Shown one piece after another: positions 57,793-64,000 of a stretch of 64,000 nucleotides of DNA. The notes beneath the pieces are model-generated. The model made no database searches and was not told the origin of the DNA. It saw only the letters and a program-made list of their open reading frames with translations. The stretch is from Chlorobiota bacterium (GTDB taxonomy: Bacteria > Bacteroidota > Ignavibacteria > OLB7): the NCBI GenBank assembly GCA_016788565.1, contig JAEUSP010000065.1:1-64000 (forward strand), in the 5' to 3' direction. Each line of letters opens with the position of its first letter. The stretch's first letter is position 1. A program made the position numbers and the translations under genes.

Positions 57793-58892
57793 GCAAAAGC
57801 ATGAGCAAACGCCTGCTGTTTGTTGCCGGGGGAACCGGCGGCCACTTGTTCCCAGCGTTGGCGGTGGCAGCGCGGTGCCGCCAGCTTCAGCCCGATTCCG
57901 TCATTGAGTTTGTGGGGACGCGGGGAAGAATGGAGGAGAAAATTGTCCCGCGCGAAGGCTATCCGCTGAACTTCCTTTGGATTAGCGGATTGGAGCGGAA
58001 GATTTCTTTGAAAACCTTGCTCTTCCCACTGAAAGTTGTGGTGGCGGTGGCCCAGGCCCTGCGGCTGATTGGCCGCTTCCGTCCCGATGCAGTGATCTGC
58101 GCCGGAGCCTACGTCAGCTGGCCAATGGGGATTGCCGCCCGGATGCGCCGCGTCCCGCTGGTGCTGATGGCCAGCGATGCCCGCCCCGGTTTGGCACTGA
58201 GTAAGCTGGCGGCAAAGGCATCGCAGATTCACGTTGCCTTCGATTCGGCTGCCGGCCACTTCCGTGCGTTGGGTGCGCGTTGCCCCATTCTGCTCAGTGG
58301 AAATCCGGTGCGGAGCAACCTGCTTGCCAGCCACGATGCGGCTCACGCTCGCCAGCATTTTGGGCTGCATCCCGACCGCCCAACGCTGTTTGCTTTTGGC
58401 GGATCGCTTGGGGCGCGCTCGGTCAACAACGCGCTGGATGCTGTGGCCGATAAACTCCGTGCCGACGGCATTCAACTGATCTGGCAAACCGGAACAAGCT
58501 ACGCCGGCCCTGAGCTGAAGGAGCCAGATTTGTACCGCTCCACCTTCATCAACGAAATGGAGCTTGCCTACGCCGCTGCCGACCTTGTGGTGGCCCGCGC
58601 CGGGGCAATGACGGTAAGCGAATTGGCGGTGGTTGGCAAGCCCTCGGTTCTGGTTCCGCTGCCGATTGAAACGGTGCACCAACGGCAAAACGCCGAAGCA
58701 ATCCAAGCCGCCGGGGGTGGGGTGATGGTGGCCGATAACCAGATTGTTGAACAACTCTATCCGGTGGTATCCGGCTTGCTTGCCGACCGCCAGCGGCTGG
58801 CAGAAATGGGGAGTAAGGTGGCTGCGCTGGCCGTGCGTGATGCCGATGAAAGAATTGCACAAGCGATTGTTGAAATAGGAAAGAGAAAGTAG
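57789..58892 (+). CDS. murG: UDP-GlcNAc:lipid I N-acetylglucosaminyltransferase MurG
   Basis: This 367-residue protein starts at ATG 57789 in an ATGA overlap with ftsW; another ATG 4 codons later (57801) is possible. It is a GT-B-fold enzyme on the inner face of the membrane: LLFVAGGTGGHLFPALAVA (donor/acceptor glycine loop), GAYVSWPMGIAARM, LFAFGGSLGARSVNNAL and VVARAGAMTVSELAVVGKPS. It makes lipid II. Confidence 0.96.
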   Translation: MSKSMSKRLLFVAGGTGGHLFPALAVAARCRQLQPDSVIEFVGTRGRMEEKIVPREGYPLNFLWISGLERKISLKTLLFPLKVVVAVAQALRLIGRFRPDAVICAGAYVSWPMGIAARMRRVPLVLMASDARPGLALSKLAAKASQIHVAFDSAAGHFRALGARCPILLSGNPVRSNLLASHDAAHARQHFGLHPDRPTLFAFGGSLGARSVNNALDAVADKLRADGIQLIWQTGTSYAGPELKEPDLYRSTFINEMELAYAAADLVVARAGAMTVSELAVVGKPSVLVPLPIETVHQRQNAEAIQAAGGGVMVADNQIVEQLYPVVSGLLADRQRLAEMGSKVAALAVRDADERIAQAIVEIGKRK

Positions 58893-58964
58893 GAAATAGA
58901 AAGTAGGGTGACCGGGGATTGCTGACTGGAAGCATCTATCCCGGCAACCAACAACCTGCGAACC

Positions 58965-59459
58965 ATGCCCGAATCGTTCCGACATAAACTGGATGTCTAT
59001 TACGTGGCAACCATTGCCTACGTGCTGACGCTGATTGCCTACGTGGCGGTGCGCGGCACGGTGGAAGGTGGAAAATTCGAGGTTGTTCTGCGCGACCCCA
59101 TTGTCTATCTGCTTGCTGTTTGCACGGCAGCATCACTTGTCGGGCTTGGAATTTCGGCACTGTTGGGGCGGCGGGTGATTATCCGCGATAACAGGCTGGT
59201 GTTCATCACCCGATTCAAAGAGCGGGTGATACAGCCGGAGGATATTGAGTGGATTGGGTTCCGCCGCGAAGAAGCAAAAGTACGTGGCGGGCGGGCCTAT
59301 CCAACTGCGCGGTTCAAGCTGCGGAACCGCCGCCGGCTGCTGCGGCTTCGGGTCGCCAACTTCGAGCGGAAATCGGAGCTGGCGCGCGCCCTGAAAGAAT
59401 GGACAACCAACAACAACGTGACGCTGCTACGGGGGAAGAAAAAGAGGGGGGGGCAGTAG
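58965..59459 (+). CDS. Small membrane protein with PH-like C-terminal part
   Basis: This 164-residue protein has two membrane helices, about 12-29 (YYVATIAYVLTLIAYVAV) and 48-65 (YLLAVCTAASLVGLGIS). A basic, beta-strand-rich C-terminus follows (VIIRDNRLVFITRFKERVIQ, DIEWIGFRREEAKVRGGRAY, FKLRNRRRLLRLRVANFERK), a pattern like membrane-attached bacterial PH domains. It sits between murG and murC, where these two are usually adjacent. I know no name for it; a link to envelope synthesis is suggested by position only. Confidence 0.65.
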   Translation: MPESFRHKLDVYYVATIAYVLTLIAYVAVRGTVEGGKFEVVLRDPIVYLLAVCTAASLVGLGISALLGRRVIIRDNRLVFITRFKERVIQPEDIEWIGFRREEAKVRGGRAYPTARFKLRNRRRLLRLRVANFERKSELARALKEWTTNNNVTLLRGKKKRGGQ

Positions 59460-59499
59460 TCAGTAGTCAGTGGTCAGTGGTCAGTTGCAAAGAGTAGGC

Positions 59500-59741
59500 T
59501 TGGATGTTGGTTTTTGGTTATTAGTCATTAGTCATTAGGAAGAGATCGCTACTGGCGTTCACCCTTCCTTCTTACTAATCACCAATCACCAATTACCTTC
59601 AAACAACCGATTCCCGATTGGATGTTGGTTTTTGGTTATTAGTCATTAGTCATTAGGAAGAGATCGCTACTGGCGTTCTCCCTTCCTTCTTACTAATCAC
59701 CAATCACCAATCACCAATTACCTTCAAACAACCGATTCCCG
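59500..59741 (+). repeat. 118-bp direct repeat upstream of murC
   Basis: Copy 1 begins at 59500 and copy 2 at 59618 (period 118). Both contain ttggatgttggtttttgg, the gtcattagtcatta heptamers, gaagagatcgctactggcgtt, ctaatcaccaatcacc and caaccgattcccg. The second copy has one extra caatcac-type unit and ends at the murC start codon. Together with the ttggtcagtt-type units just before it (59460-59485) it fills the gap after the small membrane protein. Confidence 0.92.
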
Positions 59742-59743
59742 AG

Positions 59744-61123
59744 ATGTTTACCAGCATACATACCGTTCATTTTGTGGGCATTGGCGGCATTGGCATGTCG
59801 GGGATTGCCGAGATTCTTCTTGACCAAGGCTTCACCGTCACCGGAAGCGACCTTGCCCGCAGCGAAGCCACCGAACGCTTGGAATCGCAAGGCGCGCGGG
59901 TGATGATTGGCCACGCGCCCGATCACGTTGCGGGTGCCGATGTGGTGGTCTATTCCAGCGCAGTCCGCCCCGACGAAAACCCAGAAACAGCCGAGGCCAT
60001 ACGCCGCAAAATCCCGCTGATCCGCCGCGCCGAAATGCTGGCCGAAGTCACCCGGATGAAGTACGGCGTGGCCGTTGCCGGAACACACGGCAAAACCACC
60101 ACCACCTCCATGATCGGCCTTGTGCTGATGGAAGGTGGGATTGACCCGACGGTGATTGTTGGCGGAAAACTGAGCGGGTTTGGCGGAACCAACGCACGGC
60201 TTGGCCACGGCCAATGGACCGTTGTGGAAGCCGACGAGTTCGACCGCTCGTTCCTCACCCTTTCGCCAACGATTGCGGTGGTCACAAACCTTGAGCGCGA
60301 ACACCTTGACATCTACTCCGACCTGGACGACATCAAGCGGGCGTTTATCGAGTTCGCCAACAAAGTCCCGTTCTACGGATTCACCGCGCTTTGCCTTGAT
60401 GAGCCATCACTGGTGGACATCCTGCCGCAGATGAAACGGCGCGTGGTCAGCTACGGATCAACACCGCAATGTGATGTCCGCGCCGTTGAGATCAGCTACG
60501 CCGAGCGCACCAGCACTTTTGGCGTAATCCACAATGGCCAGCGGCTGGGGAACGTGACCGTTGGCGTTCCCGGCCAGCACAACGTGAAGAACGCACTGGC
60601 CGCCGTGACGGTGGGGATCGAGGTTGGTGTGCCGTTCCAGAACATCGCCGATGCCCTTGCACGATTCACCGGGGTCTATCGCCGGTTCGAGGTGAAAGGT
60701 GAGGTTGGCGGCGTGATGGTGGTGGACGATTACGCTCATCATCCAACCGAGGTGAAGGCAACGCTGGACGCAATCCGCCAGGGGTGGAACCGGAGGATTG
60801 TGGCAATCTTCCAGCCACACACCTACACCCGCACACGCGATTTTTACGAGGAGTTCGGCAAGGCGTTTTTCAATGCCGAGCAGACCATTATCACCGATGT
60901 CTATCCCGCACGCGAGCGACCCATCCAGGGCATTTCTGGCGAGCTGATTGCCAACAGTGCCACCGGCTTTGGCCACCGCAACGTGCTGTACGTGCCGGAC
61001 CGCAACGAGGTGGCCGCACGCGCCCTGCAGCTAATCCAGCCCGGCGATATTGTGGTGACAATGGGCGCAGGCGACATCTGGAAAACAGCAGATGAGCTGT
61101 TGGAAAAACTGGCAAGTGGTTAA
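59744..61123 (+). CDS. murC: UDP-N-acetylmuramate:L-alanine ligase
   Basis: This 459-residue Mur ligase shows the N-terminal nucleotide motif VHFVGIGGIGMSGIAEIL, the P-loop VAGTHGKTTTTSMIG, VEADEFDRSFLTLSPTIAVV, TNLEREHLDIY, VVDDYAHHPTEVKATL and IFQPHTYTRTRDFYEEF. It adds the first amino acid of the stem peptide. ATG 59744 directly follows the repeat. Confidence 0.96.
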   Translation: MFTSIHTVHFVGIGGIGMSGIAEILLDQGFTVTGSDLARSEATERLESQGARVMIGHAPDHVAGADVVVYSSAVRPDENPETAEAIRRKIPLIRRAEMLAEVTRMKYGVAVAGTHGKTTTTSMIGLVLMEGGIDPTVIVGGKLSGFGGTNARLGHGQWTVVEADEFDRSFLTLSPTIAVVTNLEREHLDIYSDLDDIKRAFIEFANKVPFYGFTALCLDEPSLVDILPQMKRRVVSYGSTPQCDVRAVEISYAERTSTFGVIHNGQRLGNVTVGVPGQHNVKNALAAVTVGIEVGVPFQNIADALARFTGVYRRFEVKGEVGGVMVVDDYAHHPTEVKATLDAIRQGWNRRIVAIFQPHTYTRTRDFYEEFGKAFFNAEQTIITDVYPARERPIQGISGELIANSATGFGHRNVLYVPDRNEVAARALQLIQPGDIVVTMGAGDIWKTADELLEKLASG

Positions 61124-61238
61124 ATGCCAAATGGCAAATCGTAGGCAGGGGGGGGATGCAAGAATATGATAGGCTCAAATCGCCGTGCTGTTCAACCCGC
61201 GTTCATTCGACATTCGACACTTGACATTCGACATTCCC

Positions 61239-62135
61239 ATGATTGCCCTTGACGATATCCGCAAAAGTTTTCGTGGCCGGATTGCCCTAAGCGAGCCGAT
61301 GGCCCGATACACCACCTTCCGCATTGGCGGGGTGGCCGATATCTACTTGGAGCCGCTGGACAAGGAGGACGCGCTGGCATTGATAACCTACTTACGCCGC
61401 GAATCGGTCTCCTACGTGCTGATGGGAAATGGCAGCAACATTCTTGTTTCCGATCAAGGCATCCGTGGGGCGGTGGTGAATTTAGAGGTTGGCTTCAACT
61501 ACGCGCGAATCGAACCGGACAGCACGATTGTTGCCGGCGCGGGAATCAAGTTGGCAAAGTTCGTTGACTTCTGCATCGGCAATGGCTACGCCGGGGCCGA
61601 GATGCTTGCCGGAATCCCGGGAACGCTTGGCGGTGCGGTGATTATGAACGCCGGAGCCTACGGCGGCGAAATTTCGGACCACATGCTGGCCGTGCAACTG
61701 ATCCGCGGCAGCAAACTGATGACCATTGCCAAGGATGACGCAGGGTTCGCATACCGCACCAGCAGCCTGCAAGGGGATGTGATTCTGGAAGCCAGCTTCC
61801 AATTCCCCAGCGGCCAGAAGGAGAACATGAAAGTTGCACGGCGCGAGATGATGACCAAGCGCAACCGCTCGCAGCCGGTTCAGTGGGGGAACGCTGGCAG
61901 CATCTTCAAAAATCCCAAAGGGGACTTTGCGGCGCGGCTAATCCAAGAGTGCGGATTGAAAGGAACAACCGTTGGCGGCGCGCAGATCAGCGAGCTTCAC
62001 GCCAACTTCATCATCAACCTAGGCCAGGCCACCGCCGCCGATGTGATGGCGTTAGTCCAGATAGCTCGCCAAACGGTCTTTGAAAAATTTGCGGTGGAGT
62101 TGGAGTTAGAGGTGAAGTTGATTGGTGATTGGTGA
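61239..62135 (+). CDS. murB: UDP-N-acetylenolpyruvoylglucosamine reductase MurB
   Basis: This 298-residue flavoenzyme starts at ATG 61239; the upstream frame covers short cattcgacattcgac repeats. FAD-binding motifs: ARYTTFRIGGVADIYLEP, YVLMGNGSNILVSD and AEMLAGIPGTLGGAVIMNAG. The catalytic serine lies in NAGSIFKNPKG, and the end has AARLIQECGLKGTTVGGAQI. It reduces enolpyruvyl-UDP-GlcNAc to UDP-MurNAc. The C-terminal codons (LIGDW) run into gattggtgattggt repeats. Confidence 0.95.
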   Translation: MIALDDIRKSFRGRIALSEPMARYTTFRIGGVADIYLEPLDKEDALALITYLRRESVSYVLMGNGSNILVSDQGIRGAVVNLEVGFNYARIEPDSTIVAGAGIKLAKFVDFCIGNGYAGAEMLAGIPGTLGGAVIMNAGAYGGEISDHMLAVQLIRGSKLMTIAKDDAGFAYRTSSLQGDVILEASFQFPSGQKENMKVARREMMTKRNRSQPVQWGNAGSIFKNPKGDFAARLIQECGLKGTTVGGAQISELHANFIINLGQATAADVMALVQIARQTVFEKFAVELELEVKLIGDW

Positions 62136-62156
62136 TTGGTTTACAGGAGAGTAGCG

Positions 62157-62525
62157 ATGGGAAGCATTAAAACATATCGGGATTTACAGGCTTGGCAAGA
62201 GGCGATACTGTTAGTAGAGATTGTGTACCGAGTGACAAGGCACTACCCTCGTGAGGAAGCATTTGGAATTACAGGACAGACGCAACGAGCAGCAGTTTCG
62301 GTATCACTCAATATCGCCGAGGGGTATGGGCGAGGCTCGAAGGCTGAGTTCGCACGATTCATCAGAATCTCTCGCGGATCACTTGCCGAGCTGCAAACCC
62401 TCCTGATCCTCTCTCAGCGATTGGGGTATGCCGAGCGAGAGAACCTCAAACCAATCTGGCAGCAAACAATGTCAGTGGGGAGGCTTATCAACGGATTATT
62501 GAGGTCATTACAACGCGCAGAGTAG
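62157..62525 (+). CDS. Four-helix bundle protein (23S rRNA intervening-sequence type)
   Basis: This 122-residue protein starts at ATG 62157 with CAGGAGAG upstream. The signature is KTYRDLQAWQEAILLVEIVY, then AVSVSLNIAEGYGRGSKAEF, RFIRISRGSLAELQTLLIL and a closing helix. The family is found as single copies, in integrated rRNA insertions and often near mobile repeats; its role is unknown. It interrupts the dcw order between murB and ftsQ and is followed at once by MITE-like element C, which suggests a joint insertion. Confidence 0.9.
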   Translation: MGSIKTYRDLQAWQEAILLVEIVYRVTRHYPREEAFGITGQTQRAAVSVSLNIAEGYGRGSKAEFARFIRISRGSLAELQTLLILSQRLGYAERENLKPIWQQTMSVGRLINGLLRSLQRAE

Positions 62526-62528
62526 AAC

Positions 62529-62644
62529 TATACTCCAAACAGAATGGTTTGCGAAAAATCTAGTCGTTGTCATTCCCGCGAAAGCGGGAATCCATACCAC
62601 ACTTAGCTGAGTAGAGTTTCGCAAACCAATTTCATCCGAGTATA
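62529..62644. repeat. MITE-like palindromic element C
   Basis: This 116-bp element has the same length, ends (tatactccaaacagaatggtttgcgaaa / tttcgcaaaccaatttcatccgagtata) and inner hairpin attcccgcgaaagcgggaat as element B at 21876-21991. A degraded relative may follow directly (62641-62765, ending ttcgcaaacccatttgcggtgaac), filling most of the 294-bp gap before ftsQ. Confidence 0.85.
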
Positions 62645-62819
62645 TACTCGGGATTCTGGGATTTGCGCCTTCATGTGCGTTAGCATTCCGGTTTAGCGAG
62701 AGCCGATAGGTCCGAGAATCGCATTCATAGGATAGCTATTTCGCAAACCCATTTGCGGTGAACATCACGGCAAGAATCGTTCTTCCAGCTAATTACTAAT
62801 CACCAATTACCAATCACCG

Positions 62820-63611
62820 GTGAAGGCCCGACGCAAACAAATCGCCAAAAAAAAATCCCGCAACCGCGACGACTCGCGGCGGTTTGCTTCGGCGGTGTCG
62901 GTGGGGTTGCTGATTGCCGGAGCGATTGCTGGGCTGGTGGCCGTGGCAAACAAATGGATGAAGCGTGAGCCGTTGGAGCAAATCAAAATCGTTGGCAGGC
63001 ACGTGCTGGACTCAGCCGAGATTGCCCAGAAAGCTGCAATCCCCGACAGCCTTCCGCTTGGCAAACTGAACTTGAAGGAGATCGAGACGAACCTGATCGC
63101 CCACCCCTTCATTACCGATGCTTCGGTGTATCGTGAGGAGCAAGGGACGCTGGTGTTGCAAATCCAGGAGCGCGCTCCGGTGGCGGTCACGTTTGTTGGC
63201 GGCGCGCCGGTCTATCTGGATTCGGCGGGTGTCACGCTCCCGTTTCGTTTCAGCAGTGCGGCGTTCGATGTTCCGGTGGTTGGCGGCATCAGCAACGGCC
63301 GCAAGGTGGATAGCCTGCAAGGGGTGGAGGCCGTCGGAGTGGTGAAAGTCGTTCGGGAATTCGACCCAACGCTCTTCCAGCAAATCTCCGAAATCAACCG
63401 CGAGCCAACCGGCCAGTACACACTGCTGTTTGCCGATGGTGGGCTTCCGATTCGCGCTGGCACAGCCGCAGAAATTCCGAAGCATCTAAAAAAACTGGAC
63501 CTCTTCTGGCGCACGGTGTTGCTGTCGGAGGGAACCAACAACATTCAATCCATTGACCTTCGGTGGCAAGGGCAAGTGGTGGTGAAAAAACGAACGGGCA
63601 CCAACGCCTAA
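62820..63611 (+). CDS. ftsQ: Cell division protein FtsQ
   Basis: This 263-residue bitopic protein starts at GTG 62820 (MKARRKQIAKKKSRNR). It has a basic cytoplasmic tail and one membrane helix (about 22-42, SAVSVGLLIAGAIAGLVAVA). The POTRA domain follows (about 50-120: IKIVGRHVLDSAEIAQKAAI, ASVYREEQGTLVLQIQERAP) and then the beta domain with VYLDSAGVTLPF. It links FtsB/FtsL to other divisome parts. It precedes ftsA as in most dcw clusters. Confidence 0.9.
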   Translation: MKARRKQIAKKKSRNRDDSRRFASAVSVGLLIAGAIAGLVAVANKWMKREPLEQIKIVGRHVLDSAEIAQKAAIPDSLPLGKLNLKEIETNLIAHPFITDASVYREEQGTLVLQIQERAPVAVTFVGGAPVYLDSAGVTLPFRFSSAAFDVPVVGGISNGRKVDSLQGVEAVGVVKVVREFDPTLFQQISEINREPTGQYTLLFADGGLPIRAGTAAEIPKHLKKLDLFWRTVLLSEGTNNIQSIDLRWQGQVVVKKRTGTNA

Positions 63612-63677
63612 GCCGAGATAGATGAACGTAGAATCCTTTGCTCAATAATCAATTTGCCTGACGTATCCGAAGACACA

Positions 63678-64000
63678 ATGTCCAGAATACAGCATACCAA
63701 CGGAACAACGATGAACGGTTCAGCAACGAACGGAACGGGACGCGACCCGCGCGAAATCGTTGTGGGGCTTGACTTTGGCACCAGCAAAGTCTGCGCGATT
63801 GTGGCCGAACGCAACGATGACTACCCGGGCGGCATTCACGTGCTTGGCATTGGCCATACTCCATCGGAGGGGCTAAATCGCGGTGTGGTGGTGAACATCG
63901 AGAAAACGGTTCGCTCGGTGGAGCGCGCTGTCGAGCTTGCCCAGGCCCAGTCGGGGGTGAAGATCACTTCCGTCTCGGTTGGCATTGCCGGCGACCACAT
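63678..64000 (+). CDS. ftsA: Cell division protein FtsA, 5' part only
   Basis: Open frame from ATG 63678 to the window edge, 107 codons visible (ATG 63711 is a possible alternative start). It shows the actin-like phosphate-1 motif EIVVGLDFGTSKVCAIVAER, then GLNRGVVVNIEKTVRSVERA and KITSVSVGIAGDH, matching FtsA subdomain 1A/1C. FtsA tethers FtsZ to the membrane. The position after ftsQ supports the name. Confidence 0.93.
   Translation, partial: MSRIQHTNGTTMNGSATNGTGRDPREIVVGLDFGTSKVCAIVAERNDDYPGGIHVLGIGHTPSEGLNRGVVVNIEKTVRSVERAVELAQAQSGVKITSVSVGIAGDH

Noticed and set aside
57669-58985. Long minus-strand frame (438 codons) opposite murG
   Set aside because: It is a shadow of murG caused by GC-rich codon bias; its translation is His/Gln/Arg-rich with no domain.

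Overview
The window looks like a chromosomal piece of a free-living, Gram-negative member of the Bacteroidota/Chlorobiota (FCB) group, possibly a Kapabacteria-like lineage. This placement is an inference. It rests on moderately high GC content, several proteins ending in type IX secretion (T9SS/Por) sorting domains, a PorE-like OmpA/PD40-repeat protein, an ExbB-ExbD-ExbD-TonB operon, and a meso-diaminopimelate-type MurE.

Layout. 1-1.2 kb: two secreted proteins on the minus strand, the first cut by the window edge. 1.5-11.4 kb: dtd, a gluzincin-type secreted peptidase, a STAS protein, the exbB/exbD/exbD/tonB operon, a PstS-like lipoprotein, a TPR protein and two DUF1573 paralogues. 11.6-21.8 kb: the PorE-like protein, the fluoride channel crcB behind a pseudoknot-capable leader, a large secreted subtilase, two lipoproteins and a peroxiredoxin. 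22.0-24.9 kb: an AT-rich two-gene cassette of unrecognised membrane/exported proteins. 24.9-34.3 kb: an accessory hydrolase locus. 34.6-46.1 kb: epimerase, tRNA-Arg(CCU), RecQ, M28 peptidase, an ECF sigma/anti-sigma pair, a PGM1-like ATP-grasp protein, an alpha/beta hydrolase, a Crp-type regulator and dnaX. 46.4-64.0 kb: a nearly complete dcw cluster (mraZ, rsmH, ftsL, ftsI, murE, murF, mraY, murD, ftsW, murG, orf, murC, murB, orf, ftsQ, ftsA), preceded by a three-box MraZ operator.

The most unusual part is the minus-strand locus at 24.9-31.8 kb. It encodes, in order of transcription: a metzincin with a PPC-like domain; a 941-residue fusion of an amidase_2/PGRP-like domain, a serine alpha/beta-hydrolase and a caspase-like peptidase; a thermolysin-like metallopeptidase; and a two-helix membrane coiled-coil protein ending in a domain that resembles the prokaryotic YEATS (pYEATS) fold. 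The last two genes overlap by ATGA, and none of the three enzymes has a visible signal peptide. A TPR/coiled-coil/LuxR-type regulator lies upstream. I read this as a candidate intracellular effector (conflict or programmed-death) system. That function is inferred from domains and operon structure only.

The window also carries a family of about 116-bp palindromic MITE-like elements (two close copies 41 kb apart, plus a variant with a different core). Heptamer and GC-rich iteron repeats fill most of the non-overlapping junctions inside the dcw cluster.
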